This document shows positions 1 to 7,738 of a DNA stretch of 64,000 nt, one piece after another (positions within the stretch are counted from its first letter, which is position 1; each line of letters begins with the position of its first letter). The stretch covers positions 1,488,001 to 1,552,000 of the forward strand of contig NZ_CP108054.1 of the NCBI RefSeq assembly GCF_036173125.1. Reading direction: 5' to 3'. Under the pieces are notes generated by a model that was given only the letters and a program-made list of their open reading frames with translations, was not told the origin of the DNA and searched no databases. The stretch comes from Streptomyces sp. NBC_00286. Lineage in GTDB: Bacteria; Actinomycetota; Actinomycetes; Streptomycetales; Streptomycetaceae. A program made the position numbers and the translations under genes.

Positions 1-759
1 CTGTTCTTCGTCCTCGCGCTGCCCCTGATCCTGGTGATCGCCTGGTGGTTCGCCTCCGACAGCAGCACCGACGTGTACTGGCCGCCGCTGCGCACGATCC
101 TCACCACGTTCCCGGACGTGTGGACGGGTGAGCGGCTGCGCGACGACGTCCTGCCCAGTCTGCTGCGCCTGCTGGCCGGCTACACGGCGGCGGCCGTCGT
201 CGGTGTCGCGCTGGGCACGGTCATCGGCTCGTACCGCCGCGTCCGGGCCGTGTGCGAACCGGTCCTTGAGTTCCTGCGGGCGGTGCCGCCGCCCGTGCTC
301 GTGCCGGTCATCATGCTGTTCGCCGGCATCGGCGACACGATGAAGATCGCCGTGATCGCGAGCGGCTGTGTGTGGCCGATCCTGCTGAACACGGTCGAGG
401 GCGTACGGGCGGTGGACTCGGTGATGTCCGAGACGGCCCGCTCGTACGGCATCACCGGCCCGGCCCGGCTGCGTCATGTGGTCCTGCGGTCGGCGAGCCC
501 GCAGATCTTCGCGGGGCTGCGGCAGGCGCTGTCCATCGGCATCATCCTGATGGTCATCAGCGAGATGTTCGCCGCCAGCAACGGGCTCGGCTTCACCATC
601 GTCCAGTTCCAGCGCAACTTCGCCATCCCCGACATGTGGACCGGCATCCTGCTGCTCGGCCTCCTGGGCTTCGTTCTCTCCGTCCTCTTCCGACTGGTCG
701 AGCGACAGGTGCTCGGCTGGTACCACGGTCTGCGCGACACCTCCCGGCGGTCGTCGTGA
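1..759 (+). CDS. ABC transporter permease, SsuC/TauC type (5' truncated)
   Basis: The frame is open from base 1, so the start lies outside the window. About 252 residues are visible, with several hydrophobic helices. The segment around GITGPARLRHVVLRSASPQI fits the EAA loop of binding-protein-dependent importers of the nitrate/sulfonate/taurine class, which carries solute through the cytoplasmic membrane and docks the ATPase. The C-terminus is complete. The stop overlaps a possible GTG of the next gene (TGA at 757, GTG at 756), as expected for a permease-ATPase operon. The binding-protein gene is presumably upstream, so the substrate cannot be told from here. Confidence 0.88.
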   Translation: MFFVLALPLILVIAWWFASDSSTDVYWPPLRTILTTFPDVWTGERLRDDVLPSLLRLLAGYTAAAVVGVALGTVIGSYRRVRAVCEPVLEFLRAVPPPVLVPVIMLFAGIGDTMKIAVIASGCVWPILLNTVEGVRAVDSVMSETARSYGITGPARLRHVVLRSASPQIFAGLRQALSIGIILMVISEMFAASNGLGFTIVQFQRNFAIPDMWTGILLLGLLGFVLSVLFRLVERQVLGWYHGLRDTSRRSS

Positions 760-779
760 CGCTTGCGAAAGGGCAGTCC

Positions 780-1613
780 ATGCTGGACGTACGAGGCCTC
801 AAGAAGGTCTACGAGGGTTCCGGTCGCCGCGTGGAAGCGGTGCGCGACCTCACGTTCACCGTCGACGCGGGCGAACTCGTCTGCCTGGTCGGCCCGTCGG
901 GCTGCGGCAAGACGACGCTGCTGAAGTGCATGGGCGGACTGCTGACGCCCACCTCCGGCGAAGTACTGCTGGGCGGGCAGCCGGTGACTGGGCCGCCGCC
1001 CGGGATGGCTTTCGTCTTCCAGGAGTACGGGCGCAGCCTGTTCCCCTGGATGCGGGTCCGGGACAACGTCGAACTCCCCCTGAAACAGAAGAAGTTGAGC
1101 CCTTCCCGGCGGCGCGAGCTGGTCGCCGACGCCCTGGAGTCGGTCGGCCTCACCGACGCCGCGGGCGCCTACCCGTGGCAGCTGTCGGGCGGCATGCAGC
1201 AGCGCGTGGCGATCGCCCGCGCACTGGCGTACGAGCCGGATGTCCTCCTCATGGACGAGCCGTTCGCGGCGGTGGACGCCCAGACACGCGCGGACCTGGA
1301 GGACCTGGTGCGCGGCCTCTGGCAACAGCGCGGCATCACGATCCTCTTCGTGACCCACGACATCGACGAGGCGGTGTACCTCGGCGAGCGAGTCCTGATC
1401 CTCTCCACCTCCCCGACCGTCGTCCAGGAGCAACTGAAGATCGACCTGCCCGCAGAACGCGACCAGTTGCACACCAGGGTGGCCCCACGCTTCGCCGAAC
1501 TGCGCACGCATGTGTACGAGCAGATCCAGGCGGCGAAGCGCGGCAAGGCGGCGGACCTGGAGGACGCGAAGGACATGAAGGACATGAAGGCGGACGCGCC
1601 GCCAACTCACTGA
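780..1613 (+). CDS. ABC transporter ATP-binding protein, nitrate/sulfonate/taurine type
   Basis: This 277-residue ATPase is the energising subunit for the upstream permease. Walker A is GPSGCGKTT (about residues 38-46), the signature is LSGGMQQR (about 135-142), Walker B is VLLMDEP (about 155-161), and the switch histidine lies in FVTHDIDEA. ATG 780 is chosen because AAAGGG lies about 8 bases upstream. An in-frame GTG at 756 overlaps the permease stop and is the alternative. The C-terminal tail (KRGKAADLEDAKDMKDMKAD) is charged and repetitive, and is unlikely to be catalytic. Substrate unknown. Confidence 0.9.
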   Translation: MLDVRGLKKVYEGSGRRVEAVRDLTFTVDAGELVCLVGPSGCGKTTLLKCMGGLLTPTSGEVLLGGQPVTGPPPGMAFVFQEYGRSLFPWMRVRDNVELPLKQKKLSPSRRRELVADALESVGLTDAAGAYPWQLSGGMQQRVAIARALAYEPDVLLMDEPFAAVDAQTRADLEDLVRGLWQQRGITILFVTHDIDEAVYLGERVLILSTSPTVVQEQLKIDLPAERDQLHTRVAPRFAELRTHVYEQIQAAKRGKAADLEDAKDMKDMKADAPPTH

Positions 1614-1648
1614 TACCTGAGCAGCCTTGGTGAATTCCGGTGCGCTAC

Positions 1649-1690
1649 CGCGCCCCTAAAGGAGGCCGCAGGCCTTCCTTTAGGGGCGCG
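1649..1690. terminator. GC-rich hairpin, probable bidirectional terminator
   Basis: The arms CGCGCCCCTAAAGGA-GGCC and GGCC-TTCCTTTAGGGGCGCG pair almost perfectly with one bulged base. The hairpin sits between the end of the ABC operon and the convergent MmyB-like gene. It is also the tip of a repeat family that recurs across the window, continuing to about 1752 as GGGGCTGTGTCAATTTGCGG and then CGCGACCAGCCACGA. Confidence 0.6.
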
Positions 1691-1787
1691 GGGCTGTGTC
1701 AATTTGCGGCCCGCCGCGCGGGCGCGACCAGCCACGACGAGCCCGCAGCCAAGGAACGCACCTTGGAACCGCCCCCAAGCGGAACGC

Positions 1788-2459
1788 TCACGCCTCGGCG
1801 GCAGGCACCACGCTGAGGTGACTGGTCGCCCGCCGCACGCGCGCACCCGCACGCACCGGCCCCGTCGAGCGGCGGGCGTCTCGCAAAACGAGCGTCATGC
1901 GCGTATACCCCATGTCCTTGAGGGTCTTGGGGGTCTCCCCCACGATCCGGCAGTCGGTGCGCCCCCACCGCGGGTCCGGGTGCCACAACGGCCGTACCGC
2001 GCCGTCGTGTTCGAAGGCGGCGGGACCGACCTCGCGGATCCAGTGCGGCAGCCCGTGCCGGTACGCGGCGTCCATGATCGGGTCCTGGGCGATCTCCCGG
2101 AGGATGGACCGCAGCACCGGGTCCTGCCCGTGCCGCTCGATCGCGGCGGCGAAGTGCGCCAGCATCGGCAGGCACCAGCTCGACTCGTGCTCGGCGAGAA
2201 CCGTGCCCGCTTCCGGATGGAACAGGACGAACCGGAGGAAGTTGTCCCCCGGCATGGCCGTGGGATGCGGACCCACACCCCGAAAAAGTGTCTCGAACGC
2301 GTCGTTGGCGAGGACGACGTCCCAGCGATGGTCGAAGACGAGGGAGGGAAAGGGGACGGCCTCCAGGAGTGCGGCGTAGTCCTGCAAATAGGCCTGGGCC
2401 CTCAGACTCTCGGGGGCGGGTCGCGGCCGAGACCGCTGCCCTCCTGCCTGGTACTCCAT
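1788..2459 (-). CDS. MmyB-type ligand-binding domain protein lacking an HTH
   Basis: This 223-residue protein reads from about residue 25 (LQDYAALLEAVPFPSLVFDH) to about 195 as the PAS-like MmyB ligand-binding domain, normally found C-terminal to an XRE helix-turn-helix in Streptomyces regulators. No HTH is present: the first 25 residues are basic and low-complexity, and the frame has no start further upstream. ATG 2459 has GAGGGG about 10 bases upstream. Its role is unknown. It could be a stand-alone ligand binder, a partner of a separate HTH protein, or the remnant of a longer regulator. It diverges from the XRE gene at 2712. Confidence 0.65.
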   Translation of the reverse strand: MEYQAGGQRSRPRPAPESLRAQAYLQDYAALLEAVPFPSLVFDHRWDVVLANDAFETLFRGVGPHPTAMPGDNFLRFVLFHPEAGTVLAEHESSWCLPMLAHFAAAIERHGQDPVLRSILREIAQDPIMDAAYRHGLPHWIREVGPAAFEHDGAVRPLWHPDPRWGRTDCRIVGETPKTLKDMGYTRMTLVLRDARRSTGPVRAGARVRRATSHLSVVPAAEA

Positions 2460-2573
2460 CGGGAGGTCACCCCTCTTGCCTCTGCGGCCTTACACGCGGC
2501 GTCGCGATCCTGCTATCCCCGGCTCCGTCGCGTCAACTATCGTGGCATTTGCCGCCTGTTGACGAACGAATCG

Positions 2574-2589
2574 CGCCACAGTTGTGGCG
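2574..2589. promoter_or_regulatory. Inverted repeat in the MmyB-like/XRE divergent intergenic region
   Basis: CGCCACAgtTGTGGCG is a 7+7 bp palindrome with a 2-base centre, 115 bases upstream of the MmyB-like start. It is a candidate operator for either divergent gene. Confidence 0.35.
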
Positions 2590-2630
2590 AGCGCTGGATG
2601 CGAGTTCGAGGCAGGGGCTAACCTCTCCGG

Positions 2631-2680
2631 GCAGTTCACCGTGAACTGCGCGGGTACTGCGCGCGTACTGCGCAGTTCAC
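2631..2680. promoter_or_regulatory. Operator-like palindrome cluster upstream of the XRE gene
   Basis: GCAGTTCACcGTGAACTGC (2631-2649) is a perfect 9+9 bp palindrome. The half-site GCAGTTCAC recurs at 2672-2680, and GTACTGCGC-type motifs fill the gap. The cluster ends 31 bases before GTG 2712. This is where an autoregulating XRE repressor would be expected to bind, but binding is inferred. Confidence 0.5.
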
Positions 2681-2711
2681 GGCCGGTCGAGACAACGCGG
2701 GAGATCAGTCG

Positions 2712-3386
2712 GTGACGGATGGCTTCGAGGTTCCGGGCGCCACGGCGACGGGTCTGCTGCCGGCCGTCGTGGCGCGTGTCGCCGCCCTCGCCGACCGGCT
2801 CGGTGTGCCGCACAGCCAGGTGTTCGACGTACGGCGGCTGTCCGTCGCGTCGGGTGTGCCGGAGGTCGTGGTGCAGGCGCTGCTGAGCGGTCGACCCGCC
2901 GGTGAGCCCGATCTGCAGACCCGCTTCCTGCAACGCCTCGACCTGTTGCGCCGTACGCGTCTGAAGCCGAACGGCCGCCGGTACACCCAGCAGGAGATCG
3001 CCGACGGCGCGGGAATGTCGCGTCAGCAGGCGGGCGCCCTGATCAACGGCGACCGGCGCCCCACCATGGAGCACTGCGACGCCATTCAGCGCTTCTTCCG
3101 AGTGCACGCCGGGTTCTTGACCGCCGAGGACCCCGAGGCGCTGGCCGGCGCCCTCCAGCGCTCCGAGCAGGAGCTGCTCCAGCAGCTCGCCGACCGCGAG
3201 AGAGCCGACCGGGAGAGAGCCGCGGCGGCCTCGAGCTCGGACGACCCCTTCGAGCAGCTGCTCCAGGACCACGGCGTACGGGGCATCGCCTGGCGCGCCG
3301 CACAGCTGCCGACGGATCAGCACCGGGACAAGGTCGCGGAATGGCTGGACATGCTCCTGGAGAGCGTCAAGCGGCCCGAGTCGTGA
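2712..3386 (+). CDS. XRE-family regulator, EspR-like (module A, gene 1)
   Basis: The product has 224 residues. The N-terminal part (LADRLGVPHSQVFDVRRLS) precedes a helix-turn-helix (YTQQEIADGAGMSRQQAGAL, about 97-116) followed by INGDRRPTMEHCDAIQRFFR, the arrangement of mycobacterial EspR-like regulators. The C-terminal segment HGVRGIAWRAAQLP...VAEWLDMLL is matched in the second module's regulator (HGLRRIAHRAAELS...VADWIDTIL), so it is a domain of this pair and not a random tail. The gene heads an operon with the HEXXH and 7-TM genes and sits just downstream of a palindromic operator, suggesting autoregulation. The regulated target is unknown. Confidence 0.8.
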   Translation: MTDGFEVPGATATGLLPAVVARVAALADRLGVPHSQVFDVRRLSVASGVPEVVVQALLSGRPAGEPDLQTRFLQRLDLLRRTRLKPNGRRYTQQEIADGAGMSRQQAGALINGDRRPTMEHCDAIQRFFRVHAGFLTAEDPEALAGALQRSEQELLQQLADRERADRERAAAASSSDDPFEQLLQDHGVRGIAWRAAQLPTDQHRDKVAEWLDMLLESVKRPES

Positions 3387-3400
3387 CCCGGGAGAGAACA

Positions 3401-3949
3401 GTGGGCATCGGAAAAGACATGCGCCGCCTGTGCGGCGAGCTGGTCGGCGAGCTCTCGCTCCCGGCACCGGCGGAGCCCGCCGACCTCTACGCCGCGTTGT
3501 GCGGAGCCATGAGCAGACGCCGCGGCCGTCCGGTGCGGTTCCGTATGGCCGCCTTCCCGCCCGGCACCGCCAGTGGCCTCTGGCTCGACATGGCGGACCA
3601 GGACCTCGTGGTCATCGAGGAACGCACCGCGCCCGACCACCAGTTGGTCATCCTCGGCCATGAGCTGTGGCACATGAAGGCCGGACACTGCGCCCACCAC
3701 GTGGAGGGCGCGGCCGTCGCCGCCCGTCTGCTGTCCGACGACGCCGATCTGCAGGCGACCGTTCTGAAGGTGGCCGCCCGGACCCGGTTCGACCTCGCGG
3801 ACGAGCAGGAGGCGGAGGGCTTCGGGCTGCTGCTGGCCAGCAAGTGCCGTGCGTGGCTGCCCGGTTCGGCGCAGCGCGGGCCCATGTCGCGGGACGGGGT
3901 CGCGGGCCGGATCGGTGCGTCCCTCGGCTACCGCGGGCCACGGGCCTGA
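3401..3949 (+). CDS. HEXXH zinc-peptidase-like protein, ImmA/IrrE type (module A, gene 2)
   Basis: The protein has 182 residues. HELWH (about 87-91) within GHELWHMKAGHC is a zinc-metallopeptidase motif, and the acidic helix DLADEQEAEGFGLLLA could supply the third ligand. ImmA/IrrE proteases cleave XRE-family repressors, and an XRE gene lies directly upstream. Similar Streptomyces proteins are often labelled toxin components, which this sequence does not prove. GTG 3401 has GGGAGA 5 bases upstream; GTG 3383, overlapping the previous stop as GTGA, is the alternative. Its homologue in module B (8985-9584) keeps HEIWH. Confidence 0.75.
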   Translation: MGIGKDMRRLCGELVGELSLPAPAEPADLYAALCGAMSRRRGRPVRFRMAAFPPGTASGLWLDMADQDLVVIEERTAPDHQLVILGHELWHMKAGHCAHHVEGAAVAARLLSDDADLQATVLKVAARTRFDLADEQEAEGFGLLLASKCRAWLPGSAQRGPMSRDGVAGRIGASLGYRGPRA

Positions 3950-3960
3950 GCCGCCACGCC

Positions 3961-5172
3961 ATGGACGACTCCGGCTACTACATACCGGCCGTCGCGATGG
4001 CGATCGCGCTCGCCGTCAAGACGCCCGCGCTACTGCGCTCCTGGCGTGATCCGCTGCAGCGATCCGTGTGCACCCTCATCGCGCTGTCCGGCCTGGTGTT
4101 CGTCTTCGCCGCCCCGCCGACGATCACCGAGGTCAACCGCCTCACCGGGATCGCGAACTTCTCGGGCCCGCTCGTCTACTGCCTGCTGAGCGCCTTCAGC
4201 GCCGCCTGTCTGGTGCTGATCATCAACTGGCGCGGCGGTCCGCCGGAGGCGACCCGACGGGCCGCCCGTCGCTGGATCGCCGGGTACGGCGTGGTGATCG
4301 TGGCGCTGATCGTGCTCTTCGCCCTCGGGGACGCGCCGGAGGAACGGCTGCGGGACCTCGACACGTACTACGCCAACACGCCGTTCATCCGCGAGATGAT
4401 CGTGCTCTATCTCGTGTCGGTCACCGTCGCGGGCGTCGCGATGGACGTCATGTGCTGGCACTGGGCACTTCAGGTACGCGGCTGGCTACGGGCCGGGCTG
4501 CTGGTCATCGCGCTCGGCTTCTCCTGCAACATCCCCTACTCCATCACCAAGTTCATCGCCGTCATCGCCCGCTGGAACGGCGGGAACCTGGACGACCTCA
4601 GCACCTACGTGGCGCCCGCGATGGCCTCCGCCGGAATGCAGCTCAGCGCACTCGGCTTCTGCATCCCACCGGCCGGCCAGCGAATCGGTGACGTCTGGAG
4701 CACCTGGTCCACCTATCGCCGTCTCGGGCCGCTGTGGCGCGAGTTGAGGCCCCTCGCACCGCCCAAGGACCGTGCCGTACGCATCGCGTGGTGGTCGCCC
4801 CCCGAACTCCAGGTGACCCAGCGGGAGTCCGACATCCACGACGGCATGCTCGCCCTGTACCCGTACTTCGACACGGAGCTCCGTACGAGCGCGTACGAAG
4901 CTGCCGTGGCCGCCGGCTCCGATCCGGCCCAGGCGCGGGCGGAAGCCGACGCGGCAATGGTGACGGCGGCGGTACGAGCGCGGGCCGCCGACCCGGAGGG
5001 CAGGGTCATCAGCTCGGCGACGGCGGACGCGGCGCCACCCGCGTCCGCCGAAGCACCCCGCGACTTGGTGCGGATGTCCCTGGCCCTGCGTCAGTCCCCC
5101 GTCGTCACGACCGCCGCTTCCTTCTCGGTCAGCGGAGGTCCGCTCAACCGGGGCTTCTTCCGGCCGAAGTAG
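3961..5172 (+). CDS. 7-TM MAB_1171c-family membrane protein (module A, gene 3)
   Basis: This 403-residue protein has seven predicted helices in about the first 250 residues, then a soluble tail. The conserved strings TGIANFSGPLVY (between helices 2 and 3) and DLDTYYANTPFIREMIVLYL (into helix 5) recur in both paralogues at 6.6-9.0 kb. The tail carries YEAAVAAGSDPAQARAEADA and ends in DLVRMSLALRQSPVV, also echoed in the paralogues. The family is usually annotated as a putative transporter without biochemical proof; a 7-TM sensor is equally compatible. It starts 11 bases after the HEXXH gene. Its last 82 bases overlap the end of the convergent monooxygenase gene. Confidence 0.78.
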   Translation: MDDSGYYIPAVAMAIALAVKTPALLRSWRDPLQRSVCTLIALSGLVFVFAAPPTITEVNRLTGIANFSGPLVYCLLSAFSAACLVLIINWRGGPPEATRRAARRWIAGYGVVIVALIVLFALGDAPEERLRDLDTYYANTPFIREMIVLYLVSVTVAGVAMDVMCWHWALQVRGWLRAGLLVIALGFSCNIPYSITKFIAVIARWNGGNLDDLSTYVAPAMASAGMQLSALGFCIPPAGQRIGDVWSTWSTYRRLGPLWRELRPLAPPKDRAVRIAWWSPPELQVTQRESDIHDGMLALYPYFDTELRTSAYEAAVAAGSDPAQARAEADAAMVTAAVRARAADPEGRVISSATADAAPPASAEAPRDLVRMSLALRQSPVVTTAASFSVSGGPLNRGFFRPK

Positions 5173-6488
5173 ACCAGGGCGAGCATGTCGGGCCCGAACA
5201 GCCGGGTCGGTTCCTTCTCCATGCTCATCACGTCCAGCAGGATCCGCAGGGCGTGCGGATTGCGGGAGCCGGCGTCGGCGGCCTTGTCGACGAAGGCGGC
5301 AAGCGTCTTCTCCAGACGGGTGGGCGGCTGCTCGCTGGCACCCGGCCGGAACACGTCCTGGCCCACGGCCAGGCTCCAGGCGTTCTCCACGGGCCGGGCC
5401 GCGGTCTTCTGGATGCGCTGTGCCGTGCCGGGTGCGGTGAGTTCCTGCTCGCGCAGCACACCGCGCAGAGCGAGGACGCTCTGGGCTGCCGCGCTCATTC
5501 CGTGCCCGTAGATGGGGTTGTAGCCGGCGACGGCGTCGCCGAGGACGGCGAAGCCTTCGGGCCAGCGGGCGGCCTTCTCGTAATAGCGGCGCTTGTTGGC
5601 GGTGCTGCGCGTGGTGACGACGTCGGTCTCGGGTTCGGCCCTGGAAAGGAGCTCGCCGATGATGGGGTGGGCCAGCTTCAGGGCGAAGGGCACGAACTCG
5701 TCGTTGTTGCTGGTGGGTTGACCTCCGCGGCTGCCGGACAGGGTCACCAGCCACCGGCCGCCTTCGATCGGGACGATGACGCCGCCCCGCGCCGGGTTGC
5801 CCTGGGGCTCGGCCTGGACGTTGACGATCGGGTAGTCGACGACGCCGGCCGGCGGGCGGTAGATCCGGCTGGCGTAGCCGATTCCGGGGTCGACCGTGCG
5901 CTCCTGGACGGGCGGCAGCCCCAGGTCCCGCAGCCAGAGGGCGGCGCGGCTTCCGCGCCCGCTCGCGTCGATGACCAGGTCAGCGGGGAGGGTGCGCTCC
6001 GCGTCCGCCTCGCGGATGCGCACTCCTGTCACCCGGTCCGCGCTGCCTTCCAGGCCCAGCAGTTCGGTCTGCTGCAGCAGGGTGATCCGCCGGTCCGGCA
6101 GCACGTCGGCGCGGATCGTGGCGTCGAGCAGATCACGGCTGCCCTGGAGCATGGTGTGCCGGGACTGGGAGAACCGCCGGAACCACTGGCCCGACGGAGC
6201 CCTGGACACCAGGTCGGTCATGATGCGGGCTCTACGGGCGCCGCGGTCGACGAGTCGGTCCGTGATGCCCGGCAGGATCTCCTCGAGTGCCTTGACGCCG
6301 CCGGACCAGAACAGGTGGGCGTGGCGGGCCTGCGGCACTCCCTTGCGTGGCCGGGGGCCGTCCGGCAGCAGGTCGCGTTCGACGATGGTGACGTCGGCGT
6401 GCTCGGCGAGTACGGCGGCGGCGAGCATGCCCGTCATTCCCCCTCCGACCACAACGGCGGTGCGACGAGGGGCAGTTCTGTCAGACAA
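5091..6488 (-). CDS. FAD-dependent monooxygenase
   Basis: The product has 465 residues. The N-terminal dinucleotide motif is AVVVGGGMTGM (about 11-21) with acidic VERD at the end of strand 2. A second FAD motif, AVLGDAVAGYNPIYGHGM, has the GD...P pattern of group A flavin monooxygenases. The start is taken as TTG 6488, because AAGGAG lies 8 bases upstream; GTG 6497 lies inside that Shine-Dalgarno. It is the last gene of the module B operon, 71 bases after a 7-TM gene. Substrate is unknown; a small hydrophobic metabolite, possibly a signal, is plausible. The 3' end overlaps the convergent 7-TM gene by 82 bp. Confidence 0.85.
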   Translation of the reverse strand: MSDRTAPRRTAVVVGGGMTGMLAAAVLAEHADVTIVERDLLPDGPRPRKGVPQARHAHLFWSGGVKALEEILPGITDRLVDRGARRARIMTDLVSRAPSGQWFRRFSQSRHTMLQGSRDLLDATIRADVLPDRRITLLQQTELLGLEGSADRVTGVRIREADAERTLPADLVIDASGRGSRAALWLRDLGLPPVQERTVDPGIGYASRIYRPPAGVVDYPIVNVQAEPQGNPARGGVIVPIEGGRWLVTLSGSRGGQPTSNNDEFVPFALKLAHPIIGELLSRAEPETDVVTTRSTANKRRYYEKAARWPEGFAVLGDAVAGYNPIYGHGMSAAAQSVLALRGVLREQELTAPGTAQRIQKTAARPVENAWSLAVGQDVFRPGASEQPPTRLEKTLAAFVDKAADAGSRNPHALRILLDVMSMEKEPTRLFGPDMLALVYFGRKKPRLSGPPLTEKEAAVVTTGD

Positions 6489-6559
6489 GTCGGACACTCC
6501 TTCTGTAGCTCCCGATACCTGATGCTGCACCAGTTGCTGCACCTGTTGCCGCCGATACG

Positions 6560-7738
6560 TCAGCCATGTCCGGCGGCCGCTCGCAGAGCGGACTGCCGAC
6601 GAGCCTCCGCCACGATCGGAGAGGACGCCAACGCCTCTGCCAGCCCTACCATCTGACGGGGCGTCGATACCGACCGCAAGGTTCCCGCGTCCGATGGCAT
6701 GCCCGCACCGTGCCGACGTGACGCCTGCACACGGGCCGCAGCGAGCATCGCCGCCTCGGCCACCACCTCGGCCTGATCGGGAGCGAGGGTCACGAGGGCT
6801 TTCTCGTACGCCATCGCCCGTACCTGGTCGTCGAGATACGGGGAGCAGGCGAGGACGCCGTCCCAGATGGAGATCTCCTGCCGTGCCAGGCGCGTCACAG
6901 GCGGATCCCACCAGCGGATGACGCCAGTCGCGGGCGCGCGCAGCGTGCGCAGTTCCGCCGCCAGAGGCTTCAGCAGCCGGTAACGCCTCCAGGCACGGGC
7001 GTTGTTCACCAGAGGAGGCCCGATGCGGGGCAGGGCGAAACCGCACGCGCAGGTGATGCCGGCCAGCATGACCAGCGGAGGCGACACGACGGTGGACAGG
7101 ACATCCCAGTCGTTCCCCAGCCAACGGGCAGCCGTCGCCGCGTACTTGACGGTCTGATAGCACCCGTCGAAGAACAGGCCGACGACGATCAGCGTCAGCC
7201 CGCGCCGGATCATGCCACGCACCTCCCGCAGCCACCGCACGCTCATGACCATGAGGGCGACGGTGGCGGCCGTATGCGCGATCAGATACAGGACGATCAT
7301 CTCGCGCATATAGGGGGTGTTGGCGTAGTACGTGTCCAGGTCCCGGGCGCGTTCCACGGGGACGTCGGCCAGGGCGAACAGGACCCAGATGCCGACGATG
7401 ACCAGCCCGTACACGCCCGTCACGAGCAGGGAGGCTCGCCGTCTCCGCTCCGGCGATCCGCCCTCCCAGTTGATCATCAGGACCAGATAGCCCGCGCTCA
7501 GCGCCGTCAGGCCCCCGTACACCAGTGGGGCGCTGAAGTTGGCGATGCCGGTGATGTCGTTGACGTAGCGGATGGTGGGCGGGGCGGACAGGATGCAGAC
7601 CAGCGAGCCGTTCAGCAGGATCGCGCCGGTCGACGCCACCAGCGGGTCACGCCACAGCGTCCTTCCGGCCGAGAGCTTCAGCACGGCGGCCAGCAGGAGA
7701 AGACAGCCGGGGATGTAGAAGACGATGCCGCTGCTCAC
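6560..7738 (-). CDS. 7-TM MAB_1171c-family membrane protein (module B, second copy)
   Basis: The protein has 392 residues, with seven hydrophobic helices followed by a cytoplasmic-type tail of about 150 residues. It shares TGIANFSAPLVYG and DLDTYYANTPYMREMIVLYL with the other two copies, as well as the tail pattern YEKALVTLAPDQAEVVAEA and a final GLAEALASSPIV. GTG 7738 overlaps the upstream stop in a GTGA arrangement, so the two 7-TM genes are probably translationally coupled and may form a hetero-oligomer. Function unknown. Confidence 0.75.
   Translation of the reverse strand: MSSGIVFYIPGCLLLLAAVLKLSAGRTLWRDPLVASTGAILLNGSLVCILSAPPTIRYVNDITGIANFSAPLVYGGLTALSAGYLVLMINWEGGSPERRRRASLLVTGVYGLVIVGIWVLFALADVPVERARDLDTYYANTPYMREMIVLYLIAHTAATVALMVMSVRWLREVRGMIRRGLTLIVVGLFFDGCYQTVKYAATAARWLGNDWDVLSTVVSPPLVMLAGITCACGFALPRIGPPLVNNARAWRRYRLLKPLAAELRTLRAPATGVIRWWDPPVTRLARQEISIWDGVLACSPYLDDQVRAMAYEKALVTLAPDQAEVVAEAAMLAAARVQASRRHGAGMPSDAGTLRSVSTPRQMVGLAEALASSPIVAEARRQSALRAAAGHG

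Noticed and set aside
474..1610. Long minus-strand frame opposite the ABC ATPase
   Set aside because: It is antisense to a gene with all ATPase motifs; in GC-rich DNA such shadow frames are expected.
3401..3949. Classifying the XRE/HEXXH pair simply as a toxin-antitoxin system
   Set aside because: No toxicity-related feature is visible. The consistent 7-TM partner and the duplication fit a regulatory cascade at least as well.
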